From: Gammaproteobacteria bacterium
Lineage (GTDB): Bacteria > Pseudomonadota > Gammaproteobacteria > Steroidobacterales > Steroidobacteraceae
Assembly: GCA_025359565.1 (NCBI GenBank)
Contig: JANYFY010000001.1
Span: 1 to 64,000 of the forward strand
Length of the DNA: 64,000 nucleotides
Direction: 5' to 3'
Under the pieces are notes generated by a model. It was given only the letters and a program-made list of their open reading frames with translations. It had not been told where the DNA came from and made no database searches. Positions 25,376 through 35,788 of this stretch are shown here, one piece after another. The translations under genes were made by a program, and so were the position numbers. Positions within the stretch are counted from its first letter, which is position 1. Each line of letters starts with the position of its first letter.

Positions 25376-27382
25376 ATGCCCAACCGTCGCGAACTTGCGA
25401 ATGCCATTCGTTTTCTGTCTATGGACGCCGTCCAAAAAGCCAATTCGGGTCATCCTGGGGCTCCGATGGGCATGGCCGATATTGCCGAGGTGTTGTGGCG
25501 TGACTACCTTAAGTTCAATCCCGCCAATCCGGGTTGGTGGGATCGCGACCGATTCGTACTTTCAAATGGTCACGCATCGATGTTGCTGTATTCGGTGCTG
25601 CACCTGACCGGTTACCCCTTATCGATGGATGAATTGCGTAATTTTCGCCAGTGGGGTTCAAAAACAGCGGGCCATCCGGAACGTGAAATACACATTGGCA
25701 TTGAAACCACTACGGGGCCCTTAGGTCAGGGGTTGGCGAACGCCGTGGGGATGGCACTCGCTGAACGGACCTTGGCCGCGACCTTTAATCGCCCAGGCCA
25801 TAATATCGTTGATCACCATACCTATGTGTTCGTGGGCGACGGATGTCTCATGGAAGGTATTTCTCATGAAGTGGGGTCTTTCGCCGGTACGCAGAAGCTT
25901 GGCAAACTAACCGTTATTTACGATGACAATGGTATATCGATCGATGGCAGAGTCGAAGGCTGGTTTGCGGATAACACGGCAATGCGATTCGAAGCGTATG
26001 GATGGCATGTAGTGCCGAATGTAGATGGCCACGATGGCGAAGCGGTCAGTGCCGCTTTGGCGGCGGCGCGCGCGGTAACGGATCGACCGTCTTTAGTGTG
26101 CTGTAAGACTATTATCGGCTGGGGTGCTCCTAATAAACAGGGTAAGGCTTCAATGCATGGCGAACCGCCGGGTGCAGAGGAAATTGCTGCGGCCCGTGTA
26201 CACCTTAACTGGAGTTCACCGCCGTTTGAAATTCCCACGGATATTCGTGCGGCCTGGGATCGGCGTGAGAAGGGTGCGCAATCCGAGTCGCAGTGGCGCA
26301 CGCGTTGGAGCGCTTATCAGCAGGCATTCCCCGATTTGGCGGCCGAATATGAGCGACGCATGGTGGGCGATTTGCCGCTTAATTTTAACGCGCTCATGAG
26401 TGCTCATGTGACTGCAACGCAGAGCGAAGCTAAGGCGCTTGCAACCCGTCAATCCTCGCAGGCCACGCTCAATGTGATGGGTCCTAATTTGCCGGAATTG
26501 ATCGGTGGCTCCGCCGATCTCACACCCTCTAATGGGACTTTGCGAAAGGATTCGGTCACTCTGACGCCGACCATGCCCGCCGGTAATTATTTGCATTTTG
26601 GCGTGCGTGAATTTGGGATGTCGGCAATTCTTAATGGGCTTTCTGGGCATGGCGGTTATATTCCGTACGCGGGTACTTTTCTGACTTTTTCGGACTATGC
26701 GCGTAATGCGGTGCGTATGGCGGCGTTGATGCGCCTGAGGGTCATTTTTGTTTATACGCACGACTCTATTGGCTTGGGCGAAGATGGTCCCACTCACCAA
26801 CCGATTGAACACATCGCGAGTTTGCGGCTGATACCGCACTTAGAAGTGTGGCGCCCCTGTGATGCGACGGAGACAGCGGTGGCTTGGCGCGCGGCGGTGG
26901 AATGTCGTGAGGGACCGACTTGTTTGATCCTGACGCGCCAGGCGTTGGATCCGCAACCGCGTAGCGCGGATCAGTTAACGGGAATTGCGCGCGGTGCTTA
27001 TACCCTATTGGATTGTGTGGGAACGCCTGAGGCGATTGTTATCGCGACAGGTTCCGAGGTGGGGATTGCGGTTGCGGCGGTGCGTGCCGCGACGCTTAAA
27101 GGTCACAAGCTGCGCCTGGTATCTATGCCGAGTACTACGACATTCGAGCAGCAAAGTGCAGCGTATAAAGAAAGTATTTTACCGGCGTCGGTAGGGCGAC
27201 GCGTAGCAGTTGAAGCGGGGGTGCGTGAATCTTGGTGGCGTTATGTGGGTTTACGTGGACAAGTGGTCGGCATTGACCATTTTGGGGCGTCTGCTCCTGC
27301 GAAAATCCTGTTCCAGGAATACGGGTTCACCGCCGAACATGTGGTTGAGGCAATCGATGCGGTTCTTGCGGTCTCTAATTAG
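25376..27382 (+). CDS. tkt: Transketolase
   Basis: The 668-residue thiamine diphosphate enzyme moves two-carbon units between sugars in the pentose phosphate pathway. It begins [20 protein letters not shown] with [20 protein letters not shown], has the cofactor motif [20 protein letters not shown], the pyrimidine domain with [14 protein letters not shown], and [18 protein letters not shown] in the active site. Length is standard. It heads an operon with gap, pgk and pyk, linking pentose phosphate and lower glycolysis. In the 163-base upstream gap TTGCTT and CACAAT (25301, 25325) are a weak promoter candidate. Confidence 0.96.
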   Translation: MPNRRELANAIRFLSMDAVQKANSGHPGAPMGMADIAEVLWRDYLKFNPANPGWWDRDRFVLSNGHASMLLYSVLHLTGYPLSMDELRNFRQWGSKTAGHPEREIHIGIETTTGPLGQGLANAVGMALAERTLAATFNRPGHNIVDHHTYVFVGDGCLMEGISHEVGSFAGTQKLGKLTVIYDDNGISIDGRVEGWFADNTAMRFEAYGWHVVPNVDGHDGEAVSAALAAARAVTDRPSLVCCKTIIGWGAPNKQGKASMHGEPPGAEEIAAARVHLNWSSPPFEIPTDIRAAWDRREKGAQSESQWRTRWSAYQQAFPDLAAEYERRMVGDLPLNFNALMSAHVTATQSEAKALATRQSSQATLNVMGPNLPELIGGSADLTPSNGTLRKDSVTLTPTMPAGNYLHFGVREFGMSAILNGLSGHGGYIPYAGTFLTFSDYARNAVRMAALMRLRVIFVYTHDSIGLGEDGPTHQPIEHIASLRLIPHLEVWRPCDATETAVAWRAAVECREGPTCLILTRQALDPQPRSADQLTGIARGAYTLLDCVGTPEAIVIATGSEVGIAVAAVRAATLKGHKLRLVSMPSTTTFEQQSAAYKESILPASVGRRVAVEAGVRESWWRYVGLRGQVVGIDHFGASAPAKILFQEYGFTAEHVVEAIDAVLAVSN

Positions 27383-27406
27383 TCAATTTTTAAAAGGTGT
27401 AAGACG

Positions 27407-28420
27407 ATGACAATAAAAGTGGGTATCAATGGCTACGGTCGCATCGGGCGCAATATTTTGCGTGCGCTTTATGAAGGCAAGCACAAGGGCGAAATTCAAA
27501 TCATGGCCATTAATGATCTGGGTGACGCAAACACCAATGCTTATTTGACCCGCTTCGATACGGTGCATGGGCGCTTTCGCGGTGAGGTGCATGTGGATGG
27601 AGATTCCATGGTGGTGAATGGCGATCGCATTCGCGTGGTCGCGCAGCGTGATCCTTCTAAACTTCCCTGGGGTGAATTAGGCGTTGACTATGTATTGGAA
27701 TGCACGGGCTTGTTTGCTAGTAAGGCGAAGGCGACTGCGCATTTGACGGCAGGGGCTAAACGAGTTGTTATCTCCGCGCCGGGCGGGGACGATGTGGACG
27801 CCACAATCGTCTACGGTGTGAATCATGGGGTGCTGCGACCGAACTTTACGGTCATTTCGAATGCGTCTTGTACCACCAATTGTTTGGCACCCTTAGTTAA
27901 GGTTTTGCACGAGGAAATCGGCATAGTGGCGGGCGTGATGAACACCATCCATTCGTACACCAACGATCAGGTGTTAACCGATGTATATCATTCGGACTTG
28001 CGGCGTGCGCGATCCGCGACGATGTCGATGATTCCCACCAAGACTGGGGCGGCGGCAGCGGTGGGTTTGGTGTTGCCAGAAATGAAAGGCAAGATTGATG
28101 GTTTTGCAATTCGGGTGCCGACCATCAATGTGTCATTAGTTGACTTAAGTTTTACCGCGGCGCGTAAGACTACGGTGGAAGAAGTGCATGCGGCGATTAG
28201 GGCAGCTGCTAACGGTGCCATGAAAGGCATCCTCGCTTACAACGATCAACCGCTGGTCTCGGTAGACTTTAATCACGATCCTGCTTCATCGACTTACGAT
28301 GCAACACTCACCAAAGTGATTCAAGGTAATTTAGTGAAAGTGTGTGCTTGGTATGACAACGAGTGGGGTTTCTCCAATCGGATGCTTGATACCACGGTTG
28401 CATGGTCTAAGGTGGGCTAA
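27407..28420 (+). CDS. gap: Glyceraldehyde-3-phosphate dehydrogenase, type I
   Basis: The 337-residue enzyme oxidises and phosphorylates glyceraldehyde 3-phosphate with NAD. It has the nucleotide fold start [20 protein letters not shown], the active-site cysteine 155 in [13 protein letters not shown], and the C-terminal [12 protein letters not shown]. An acidic residue at the end of strand two (INDLGD) favours NAD over NADP. An AAGGTGTAAG site precedes the ATG, 24 bases after tkt. Confidence 0.96.
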   Translation: MTIKVGINGYGRIGRNILRALYEGKHKGEIQIMAINDLGDANTNAYLTRFDTVHGRFRGEVHVDGDSMVVNGDRIRVVAQRDPSKLPWGELGVDYVLECTGLFASKAKATAHLTAGAKRVVISAPGGDDVDATIVYGVNHGVLRPNFTVISNASCTTNCLAPLVKVLHEEIGIVAGVMNTIHSYTNDQVLTDVYHSDLRRARSATMSMIPTKTGAAAAVGLVLPEMKGKIDGFAIRVPTINVSLVDLSFTAARKTTVEEVHAAIRAAANGAMKGILAYNDQPLVSVDFNHDPASSTYDATLTKVIQGNLVKVCAWYDNEWGFSNRMLDTTVAWSKVG

Positions 28421-28427
28421 TTTAAGC

Positions 28428-29603
28428 GTGAAAATCAAAAAAATGTTGGATTTGGATTTGGCTGACAAACGAGTCTTAATTCGGGAAGATCTTAATGTGC
28501 CTATCAAAGCAGGCGTCATCACCAGTGATGCGCGTATTCGCGCGGTACTGCCTACTATACGAGCGGCCTTGAGTATGCGCGCTGGCGTGATGATCATGTC
28601 GCATCTGGGTCGTCCCGTTGAGGGCGTGTACGCGCAAGAATTTTCTTTAAACCCGGTAGCGCAGCGTTTATCGCAATTGCTCGGTGTGCCTGTGAGTTTG
28701 AAGCGCGATTGGTTGGCGGGGGTTGCAGTGAGCCCTGGTGAAGTGGTGTTGTTGGAGAATGTGCGCTTCAATAAGGGCGAGAAAAAAAACGACGACGGGC
28801 TGGCGCATCAGATGGCGGCACTGTGTGATGTGTTTGTAATGGACGCTTTTGGTACGGCGCATCGGGCTGAAGCCAGCACTCATGGAGTGGCGAAATTTGC
28901 CCCCGTGGCCTGTGCGGGGCCGTTGTTAGATCGTGAGCTGGTGGCTTTAGAAACAGCACTGGAAAAACCCGCGCGGCCGCTGATGGCGATTGTGGCAGGC
29001 TCCAAGGTGTCCACCAAACTCACCGTGCTTGAGTCCTTACTTAGCAAGGTGGATCAATTGATTGTGGGCGGTGGCATTACGAATACTTTTCTCGCGGCAT
29101 TAGGCTTTAAGGTGGGAAAATCGCTGTATGAGCCTGACATGCTGGATATATGCAGGCGCTTGTTGGAGCAATCCAAAAAGCGCGGCATCGTTATTCCCAT
29201 GCCGACCGATGTGGTGGTGGCTAAGGAGTTTTCGGCTAAAGCGGAAGCCGATGTAAAACCAGTGGATGCGGTAGCGGCAGATGAAATGATTTTAGATATA
29301 GGGCCTGATTCGGCGGAACAATTCGCCAAGCTGATTGCCGCGGCGGGTACCATCTTATGGAACGGTCCGGTGGGTGTGTTTGAATTTGAGCAATTCGGCG
29401 AGGGTACGCGTACGCTGGCTACTGCGATTGCGCGTAGCAAGGCATTTTCAGTGGCGGGCGGTGGCGATACCTTGGCGGCGATTGAAAAATACGGGATTGA
29501 GGACAGTATTTCGTATATATCGACCGGCGGCGGGGCTTTCTTAGAATTTGTTGAAGGAAAAAAACTTCCCGCGGTCGAAATTTTAGAGCAGCGCGCACTA
29601 TGA
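28428..29603 (+). CDS. pgk: Phosphoglycerate kinase
   Basis: The protein of about 391 residues makes ATP and 3-phosphoglycerate. It shows [47 protein letters not shown] and, at the nucleotide site, [20 protein letters not shown] with [14 protein letters not shown] chose the GTG seven bases after the gap stop because [16 protein letters not shown] aligns with the usual N terminus; the ATG five codons on is the alternative. In-frame starts further upstream lie inside gap. Its stop overlaps the pyk start (ATGA). Confidence 0.95.
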   Translation: MKIKKMLDLDLADKRVLIREDLNVPIKAGVITSDARIRAVLPTIRAALSMRAGVMIMSHLGRPVEGVYAQEFSLNPVAQRLSQLLGVPVSLKRDWLAGVAVSPGEVVLLENVRFNKGEKKNDDGLAHQMAALCDVFVMDAFGTAHRAEASTHGVAKFAPVACAGPLLDRELVALETALEKPARPLMAIVAGSKVSTKLTVLESLLSKVDQLIVGGGITNTFLAALGFKVGKSLYEPDMLDICRRLLEQSKKRGIVIPMPTDVVVAKEFSAKAEADVKPVDAVAADEMILDIGPDSAEQFAKLIAAAGTILWNGPVGVFEFEQFGEGTRTLATAIARSKAFSVAGGGDTLAAIEKYGIEDSISYISTGGGAFLEFVEGKKLPAVEILEQRAL

Positions 29604-31072
29604 GTAGCTCCACACGGGCAGTGAAGCATGACAGCAGTGGATTGCGACGCGCGAAAATAGTCGCGACGTTGGGGCCTGCTTGCGATGATCCCAAAGTACT
29701 CGCTGAGATGCTAAAAGCCGGCGTCGATGTGGTGCGGCTTAATTTCTCGCATGGAGTGGCGGCAGATCATGCGCGCCGCGCCGCGCAAGTGCGCGAAGTG
29801 GCCCGCCAATCCGGTCGCTATGTGGGCGTGCTTGGCGACCTACAAGGCCCCAAAATCCGCATTGAGCGTTTTGTTGAGGGGAAGGTTCAATTACCAGACG
29901 GAGCACTATTTACCTTAGATGCGTCCCTCGCATCTGATGCCGGTACGCAATCGAGCGTGGGCGTGGCATACAAAAAGCTTCCGACGGATGTGGTCGTGGG
30001 CGACGTGTTGTTGCTGAACGACGGTCAGATTAGTCTTAAGGTGTTGGGCGTTGACGGCCCGCGCATCAAGACATACGTGTTGGTGGGCGGAGAGCTCGGC
30101 AACAATAAGGGTATTAACCGTCAAGGCGGAGGGTTATCTGCCGGAGCGTTGACGGATAAAGACCGTGAAGACATTTTGACAGCAGCCGCTTTAAACGTGG
30201 ACTACTTGGCCGTGTCATTTGCCCGCGATGCGGCCGATATGAACGAGGCGCGGGCGTTAATGATGGCCGCGGGCGGTCATGCCTTACTGGTCGCCAAGAT
30301 CGAACGGGCGGAGGCGATTAAGAATTTAAGCGAGGTGGTGCGCGCAAGTGATGCTGTGATGGTGGCGCGGGGTGATCTCGGCGTCGAGATGGGTTACGCG
30401 GAGCTGGCTGGATTGCAGAAACAAATTATTCACGAGGCGCGACTGCAAAATCGTTTGGTCATTACCGCGACCCAGATGATGGAATCAATGATCGTAAGCA
30501 CCATCCCAACGCGCGCTGAAGTATCGGATGTCGCCAATGCGGTGATGGATGGCAGCGATGCGGTCATGTTGTCGGCTGAAACCGCTTCGGGCAAACATCC
30601 GGCAAAAGTGGTTGAGGCCATGGCGCAGGTTATCGTTGGCGCCGAGAAATACCAAATTGAGCATGTGCGTATTCGGCAACGAACCAGCGGACATTTCGCG
30701 CGTTCGGACGAGGCGATTGCCGCGGCCGTGATGTACGCCGCTAATCACTTGCACGTCAAGGCGATTGTCGCGTTAACGGAATCCGGATCGACGACCTTAT
30801 GGATGTCACGCGTCCGTTCTGATATTCCTATTTATGCCTTTACGCGCCTCGCCGATACGCGCAGTCGCGTGACTTTGTATCGCGGCGTTTACCCCGTAGC
30901 TTACGATGTGACGGATAAAAGTTCGGAAGCGACCTATTTTTCCGTGTTTCAGCACTTGCTAGAACTCAAATTAGTCAAACTCGGAGATCTTATTATCTTG
31001 ACCAAGGGTGAGCTTAGCGGTGTGGCGGGTGGAACCAATTCGATGCAAATTCTACAGGTTACCGCGCAGTAG
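29600..31072 (+). CDS. pyk: Pyruvate kinase
   Basis: The 490-residue enzyme converts phosphoenolpyruvate and ADP to pyruvate and ATP. Landmarks are [81 protein letters not shown] and the signature [20 protein letters not shown]. The C-terminal domain is present. The first codons overlap pgk by four bases. The last 21 bases overlap the end of convergent rapZ. Confidence 0.95.
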   Translation: MSSSTRAVKHDSSGLRRAKIVATLGPACDDPKVLAEMLKAGVDVVRLNFSHGVAADHARRAAQVREVARQSGRYVGVLGDLQGPKIRIERFVEGKVQLPDGALFTLDASLASDAGTQSSVGVAYKKLPTDVVVGDVLLLNDGQISLKVLGVDGPRIKTYVLVGGELGNNKGINRQGGGLSAGALTDKDREDILTAAALNVDYLAVSFARDAADMNEARALMMAAGGHALLVAKIERAEAIKNLSEVVRASDAVMVARGDLGVEMGYAELAGLQKQIIHEARLQNRLVITATQMMESMIVSTIPTRAEVSDVANAVMDGSDAVMLSAETASGKHPAKVVEAMAQVIVGAEKYQIEHVRIRQRTSGHFARSDEAIAAAVMYAANHLHVKAIVALTESGSTTLWMSRVRSDIPIYAFTRLADTRSRVTLYRGVYPVAYDVTDKSSEATYFSVFQHLLELKLVKLGDLIILTKGELSGVAGGTNSMQILQVTAQ

Positions 31073-31921
31073 CGCAGCGTGCCGAATTTGTACCTGAGGG
31101 TAATCCTTGCGAAAGTGCTGCGCTAGTTGCTCAGCGATGTAAACCGAGCGATGCTGGCCGCCGGTGCATCCTAGGGCGATGGTGAGGTAGCCGCGGTTCG
31201 CCTTGGCAAATTCAGCTACGCGACGCTGTATAAATTCCCCGAGGTCTGTAACCATGCTATGGACGCTAGCGTTACTTGCTAAATAGTCGATGACGGCAGA
31301 GTCGAGTCCGGTGAGTGGCCGCAGTGCATGTTCCCAATACGGATTGGGGAGACTGCGTACGTCAAATACGAAATCGGCATCGCCGGGTATCCCGAATTTG
31401 TATCCGAAAGATTCGAACATTAACGATAAGCGTTCTTCACCGCGTTGCACGACGCGGTCGCGTACGAGTTCGCGTAGAGCGTGTACCCCCATCTTTGAGG
31501 TGTCGATCACCAGGTCTGCAATTGCAGTGATGGGCTCGAGAAGATTACGTTCGGCGCTGATAGCTTCGCCTAAACTGAGATTATCTTTGATCAGGGGATG
31601 TTTGCGTCGCGTCTCAGAATAACGTTTTAACAACACTTCGTCGTTCGCATGCAAGTAAATAACTTCACAACTTATACCGCTACGACGTAGCTCATCAACT
31701 AATTTCGGCACCGTGGCAATTTCGTGAGGATGATTGCGCGCATCCAAGCCCACAGCGATCCGCGGATAGATATCACTCTGTTCTCGAATCGTGTGGGAAA
31801 TGAACGGCTTGAGCAGCGCCGCTGGAATATTATCCACGCAATAAAAATCGATATCTTCGAGCATATGCAGGGCTACGCTTTTTCCAGAGCCCGACAGCCC
31901 GCTGACAATAATTAGCCGCAT
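31052..31921 (-). CDS. rapZ: RNase adapter protein RapZ
   Basis: The 289-residue protein has the N-terminal P-loop GLSGSGKSVALHMLEDIDFY, the middle FESFGYKFGIPGDADFVFDV and the C-terminal TIALGCTGGQHRSVYIAEQL, all diagnostic. In enterobacteria RapZ guides RNase E to the small RNA GlmZ and so controls glucosamine-6-phosphate synthase. Here it follows hpf directly, with overlapping ends; ptsN, which sits between hpf and rapZ in many relatives, is absent. Confidence 0.93.
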   Translation of the reverse strand: MRLIIVSGLSGSGKSVALHMLEDIDFYCVDNIPAALLKPFISHTIREQSDIYPRIAVGLDARNHPHEIATVPKLVDELRRSGISCEVIYLHANDEVLLKRYSETRRKHPLIKDNLSLGEAISAERNLLEPITAIADLVIDTSKMGVHALRELVRDRVVQRGEERLSLMFESFGYKFGIPGDADFVFDVRSLPNPYWEHALRPLTGLDSAVIDYLASNASVHSMVTDLGEFIQRRVAEFAKANRGYLTIALGCTGGQHRSVYIAEQLAQHFRKDYPQVQIRHAALLRGNL

Positions 31922-32244
31922 TATGAAATTGAACGGGCCTTGATTGCTTCGTCGGCGTGATGGTCTAAAGTTTTTTCTTTGTGTTTTTTGACCAGACGGT
32001 CGAGCTTATCGGTCATCGCATCAATAGCGGCATACATATGGATTTCGGTGGCGTCTGCATAAATTTTATTACCGCGTAACAACAGCGTGGCTTCAGCTTT
32101 ATGCCGGAGTTTTTCGACGGTAAGTACGCAATGAACATCAATTAATTGCTCAAAGTGACGAGTTATCTTTTCGAATTTCTTAACCACATAACCGCGCATA
32201 GCGGGGGTGATCTCTACATGATGGCCGCTGACATCTAACTGCAT
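31921..32244 (-). CDS. hpf: Ribosome hibernation promoting factor
   Basis: The 107-residue protein starts MQLDVSGHHVEITPAMRGYV and carries KFEKITRHFEQLIDVHCVLT and the basic helix DAMTDKLDRLVKKHKEKTLD, as in short-form HPF/YfiA. It binds the small ribosomal subunit in starved cells and promotes inactive 100S dimers. The short form lacks the long C-terminal dimer domain. It lies 17 bases downstream of rpoN in the conserved rpoN-hpf order. Confidence 0.92.
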   Translation of the reverse strand: MQLDVSGHHVEITPAMRGYVVKKFEKITRHFEQLIDVHCVLTVEKLRHKAEATLLLRGNKIYADATEIHMYAAIDAMTDKLDRLVKKHKEKTLDHHADEAIKARSIS

Positions 32245-32261
32245 GAGGCTTCTCCTTCGGG

Positions 32262-33767
32262 TTATCGATACGCTGAAATTTTTTGTTCGACGCGGGCTGC
32301 GGCGCGTTTACGTTCATTGGACGGGGCGATTTGCATTCCCTCACGATACTTGGCAATCGTGCGGCGGGCGACCGGAATGCCATCCTGCGAAAGAATTTGC
32401 GCAAGCTTGGCATCGCTGCAAGGATTTTCCGGATTTTCAAGTGCGATCAATTTCTTAAGCCTAGCGCGAATGGCGATCGAGGACATATCGGTGCCATCAG
32501 TGGCTCCAACGTGGCTAGAGAAAAAATAACGAAATTCAAATACTCCGCGCGGCGTGTGCATGTACTTCGCGGTAGTGACTCGCGATATCGTCGATTCATG
32601 CATCTCTACGACCTCCGCAACGTCTTTGAGGATAAGCGGTAACATCGCTTCCTCACCTCGTTCAAAAAAACGGCTCTGCCGCTCCACTATACATCTTGCC
32701 ACTTTAATTAGGGTCTCGTTTCGAATCTCAAGGCTGCGCATCAACCAACGGGCCTCTTGCAACTGAGTTCGCAGCATCGCATGGCCAGGAGAGCGCGAAA
32801 TGAGCTCCCCATAGCCCTCGTTAACCCGCACCCGAGGCACGGTTGATTGATTGACCTCCACGACCCACCCTCGTTCCGTGCGGCGTACAAAAACATCCGG
32901 AACAATATAGGCCGCCTGCACGCTGCCCTGCGCTGCACCCGGTCGCGGATGGCAGGCTCGCAGCAGACTAAGCGCCGCGCACAGATCCCGTTCGTTGCAG
33001 CGCAGTTCCCGCCGAAGGAGTAACTGCTGGTCTTCAGCGACCCACCTTAAGTGATTTAATGCAATGCGAATTGCCAATTCCCGGATGGCAGCGCTGGGTT
33101 TGGGATTTCTCGAGCTAACGTTGCCTTGTAGTTGCAGGGCAATACACTCGCCTAAGTTGCGTGCCCCCACACCCGCGGGCTCTAAGGTGTGAACTAGCGC
33201 CAACATGCGTTCCACATCGGCCTTCGATGCACGTATTTCCGGGAGTAAACTGGCTTGAATGTTCTCTAGGGTGTCGTTTAAATAACCGTCGTCGTTGATC
33301 GCGTCGGTAATCATATGAGCAATAGCCAGATCGACGCTAGATAATTGGCAAAACTGCAATTGTTGCTGTAATTGTTCTTGCAGAGTATTTTCGTGCGCGT
33401 CGCTGAAGTCATCACTCGGGTCATCGCCGGACCAAGGCGTGGTCGAGAGTCCCGTGGTTTGTTCCCCCCAAGCTTCATCCGCTATTTCAATTTCAGGAGT
33501 CTCTTGCGCATCGCTCGCAGAGTGACCGTCCAGGGGGGCATATTCTTTGAAGTTTTCGGCGTCGTGCGCCGCGGGGGTCAGTTGTACAGGGATTTCGAGC
33601 ACCTCAGTCTCATCCACTGCCTCCAACATCACATTAGTTTCGAGTGTCTCGCGCACATGGGCTTGTAACTCCATCGATGGAAGTAACAGCAGCTTAATGG
33701 CCTGCTGTAGCTGCGGCGTCATCGTGAGCTGCTGGCCAATGCGAAGCTGCAGACTGGGCTTCATCAT
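32262..33767 (-). CDS. rpoN: RNA polymerase sigma-54 factor
   Basis: The 501-residue protein shows the glutamine- and leucine-rich activator region I (LQLRIGQQLTMTPQLQQAIK), an acidic linker, the core-binding domain with LEPAGVGARNLGECIALQLQ, a helix-turn-helix with DVAEVVEMHESTISRVTTAK, and the RpoN box VARRTIAKYRE near the end. It directs transcription from -24/-12 promoters with AAA+ activators. It lies between lptB and hpf, the usual arrangement. Confidence 0.95.
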   Translation of the reverse strand: MMKPSLQLRIGQQLTMTPQLQQAIKLLLLPSMELQAHVRETLETNVMLEAVDETEVLEIPVQLTPAAHDAENFKEYAPLDGHSASDAQETPEIEIADEAWGEQTTGLSTTPWSGDDPSDDFSDAHENTLQEQLQQQLQFCQLSSVDLAIAHMITDAINDDGYLNDTLENIQASLLPEIRASKADVERMLALVHTLEPAGVGARNLGECIALQLQGNVSSRNPKPSAAIRELAIRIALNHLRWVAEDQQLLLRRELRCNERDLCAALSLLRACHPRPGAAQGSVQAAYIVPDVFVRRTERGWVVEVNQSTVPRVRVNEGYGELISRSPGHAMLRTQLQEARWLMRSLEIRNETLIKVARCIVERQSRFFERGEEAMLPLILKDVAEVVEMHESTISRVTTAKYMHTPRGVFEFRYFFSSHVGATDGTDMSSIAIRARLKKLIALENPENPCSDAKLAQILSQDGIPVARRTIAKYREGMQIAPSNERKRAAARVEQKISAYR

Positions 33768-33800
33768 AAGTATGCGATCATGAGTAGTGGGGTTTTTTAC

Positions 33801-34526
33801 CTATAACGTGAATTCCTGCCCTAAGTACACCTCACGAACCTGGGGGTTGGCAAGAATCTGTTCCGCAGATCCGGAAGCCAGTATCGTTCCCTGAGCGACA
33901 ATATAAGCGCGGTTGCAAATGCCGAGGGTTTCACGGACGTTATGGTCGGTAATCAGTACACCGATGCCCTTGCTCGATAAGTGCTTGATTATGCGCTGTA
34001 TATCAGCTACCGAGAGCGGATCTACCCCGGCAAATGGCTCGTCGAGGAGCATGAATTTAGGCTCGGCAGCGAGGGCGCGGGCAATTTCCACCCGCCGACG
34101 TTCACCGCCCGAAAGACTTAAGCCTAGGCTGTCTTGGACATGCTCGATGTGGAGTTCTGCCAATAGTTCCTTTAAACGAGTGGCCCGCCAGGCAGCATTT
34201 TGATCCGGTCGCGTTTCAAGAATCGCGGTGATGTTGTCGGCCACCGACAGTTTGCGAAATATGGACGGCTCTTGCGGGAGATACCCTAGCCCCAATTTCG
34301 CGCGCTGATGCATGGGCAGGCGGCTGATGTCACGATCATCTAAATAGATTTCACCCTGCGTACACGCAGTGAGGCCCACGATCATATAGAAGGCGGTGGT
34401 TTTGCCCGCGCCGTTAGGACCTAACAAACCCACCACTTCGCCGCTATCGATATCCAGCGATAGATCGCGCAGCACTGGGCGGGACTTATAACTTTTGGCG
34501 AGATTACGCGCGCGCAGCACGCTCAT
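33801..34526 (-). CDS. lptB: LPS export ABC transporter ATP-binding protein LptB
   Basis: The 241-residue ATPase powers lipopolysaccharide extraction from the inner membrane with LptFG. It has [51 protein letters not shown] and [10 protein letters not shown] with the switch histidine. I chose the ATG of [13 protein letters not shown], giving the standard 241 residues; an upstream in-frame ATG would add 27 residues overlapping lptA. It begins 13 bases beyond the lptA stop. Confidence 0.95.
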   Translation of the reverse strand: MSVLRARNLAKSYKSRPVLRDLSLDIDSGEVVGLLGPNGAGKTTAFYMIVGLTACTQGEIYLDDRDISRLPMHQRAKLGLGYLPQEPSIFRKLSVADNITAILETRPDQNAAWRATRLKELLAELHIEHVQDSLGLSLSGGERRRVEIARALAAEPKFMLLDEPFAGVDPLSVADIQRIIKHLSSKGIGVLITDHNVRETLGICNRAYIVAQGTILASGSAEQILANPQVREVYLGQEFTL

Positions 34527-34539
34527 GGCAGGCACGACT

Positions 34540-35217
34540 TCATGGTGGAGTTGAACCCGGCGGTGGGATAATGATGTGCACGCGCCCACCCCGCTGTTCA
34601 GACGCATCAGCTACTACGGTCTGATTTTGCATATTGTACTTAAGCGAGGCACCGCTGAATTCAGTCTGTCCGTCGGTCAGGTAAGCATTGTTGGCGAGAT
34701 GTACCGTGCCCTTAACCACATCGTACTCAATGCTATCCGCATGACCTTGCGCTAAGCGGCCGGATTTGACAATGAGTTGTTGAAATTTGGCAGGCTTACC
34801 GGTGATGACGGCTTTGCTTAGCAATTTTTTACTGAAAGTAATTTGCGCCTCGTCGGCTGTGACTTGCCCTTGCGGGAGAATAATTTTCACTGAATTGTGA
34901 AAAGTCCAATGACCATTGTCAAAATTAAATCCCTTGGCGATGGCTTGATCAGTGGTGACCTCATCGGCGGACACTGACAAATCGCCTTGGGCAATTCGCG
35001 CCTGATGAAGCACCATCTTGTCCTTGAGCGACTCAAAAGACTGTGCATCCACTGAAATTTCTTGAGTACGTGAAATTTGAAGCCTAGACCCTTGTGCGTA
35101 AGCTACCGGCTGCAGCGCGAAGCTTAAGAGCAGCATCGTGAAGCTTAAGAGCAGCATCGAAAGTGAGGTAGCGAGCGTCGCTTTGTTATTGTGTGGATTA
35201 CGGGCGAAATAAACCAT
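34540..35217 (-). CDS. lptA: LPS transport periplasmic protein LptA
   Basis: The 225-residue protein has a signal peptide whose hydrophobic core is doubled ([20 protein letters not shown]), then an OstA-type beta-jellyroll with [20 protein letters not shown] and [20 protein letters not shown]. It forms the periplasmic bridge carrying LPS from LptC to LptD. The gene overlaps the end of lptC by 20 bases. The signal-peptide doubling comes from a 21-bp tandem duplication. The tail is proline-rich ([10 protein letters not shown]). Confidence 0.9.
   Translation of the reverse strand: MVYFARNPHNNKATLATSLSMLLLSFTMLLLSFALQPVAYAQGSRLQISRTQEISVDAQSFESLKDKMVLHQARIAQGDLSVSADEVTTDQAIAKGFNFDNGHWTFHNSVKIILPQGQVTADEAQITFSKKLLSKAVITGKPAKFQQLIVKSGRLAQGHADSIEYDVVKGTVHLANNAYLTDGQTEFSGASLKYNMQNQTVVADASEQRGGRVHIIIPPPGSTPP
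35119..35160. repeat. 21-bp tandem duplication in the lptA signal peptide
   Basis: Two copies of a 21-bp unit beginning GAAGCTTAAGAGCAGCATCG (plus strand) double the coding of MLLLSF within the hydrophobic core. They differ only in the last base. The frame is kept, so the signal peptide gains seven residues. Confidence 0.95.
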
Positions 35218-35788
35218 GCACTTGTGATTCCATGCGCAGGGTGTGCGCTTTTAAGTTTGCACTAAACCCACGCGCGGTCAGTGTTTGTTTGCCGAATTCG
35301 ATACGCACGTCGCTCGGCGTGCTGGCGAGCGCTTCAGTGATGTTGTAACTCAAGTGATCAGTGCGCATAACGGTCGGATCGCCCAGATCGGCCCGGTCGA
35401 GCGCGCCCCTTGCGGCGCTCGTGGAGCTTTGGTTGGTGAGGCGTACATCACCGCTGACATCGACCACGTTGCCGCCAGGTTCAATATGCGCAGTCTCGCC
35501 GGTCATGATCCAGGTGGTGCCGCTTTCCGTTTGGTAGTCGACCCGCACATGGCGCATGGTAACTTCATTACTGTGTGCAATTTGATCAATTTGGTCGGCC
35601 ACAATGCGCACGCTGGGTGAGCCATTCAAATTGTAATCAGTCAAAATAGTATTTTTCAGGTAATAGCCGGGAGTGGCAATTTCGCGAATGTTTTTTAAAG
35701 GTGTGGGTGCGTGTCCCGGCGAGCTGATGATCCACGTGCTCACCGCTAAGGCGATAACTGCCAGTAAAGTGAAAACACGAAACAGCAC
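35198..35788 (-). CDS. lptC: LPS export protein LptC
   Basis: The 196-residue protein has one N-terminal membrane helix (VFTLLAVIALAVSTWIIS) and a periplasmic jellyroll with YLKNTILTDYNLNGSPSVRI, TGETAHIEPGGNVVDVSGDV and KQTLTARGFSANLKAHTLRM. It links LptBFG to LptA. It starts at GTG sharing one base with the kdsC stop (TAGTG). Order kdsC-lptC-lptA-lptB is conserved. Confidence 0.9.
   Translation of the reverse strand: MLFRVFTLLAVIALAVSTWIISSPGHAPTPLKNIREIATPGYYLKNTILTDYNLNGSPSVRIVADQIDQIAHSNEVTMRHVRVDYQTESGTTWIMTGETAHIEPGGNVVDVSGDVRLTNQSSTSAARGALDRADLGDPTVMRTDHLSYNITEALASTPSDVRIEFGKQTLTARGFSANLKAHTLRMESQVHGLFRP

Noticed and set aside
28344-28427. Longer N terminus for phosphoglycerate kinase
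   Set aside because: The extra 28 residues lie inside the gap coding end and do not fit the family, which starts at the equivalent of the GTG at 28428.
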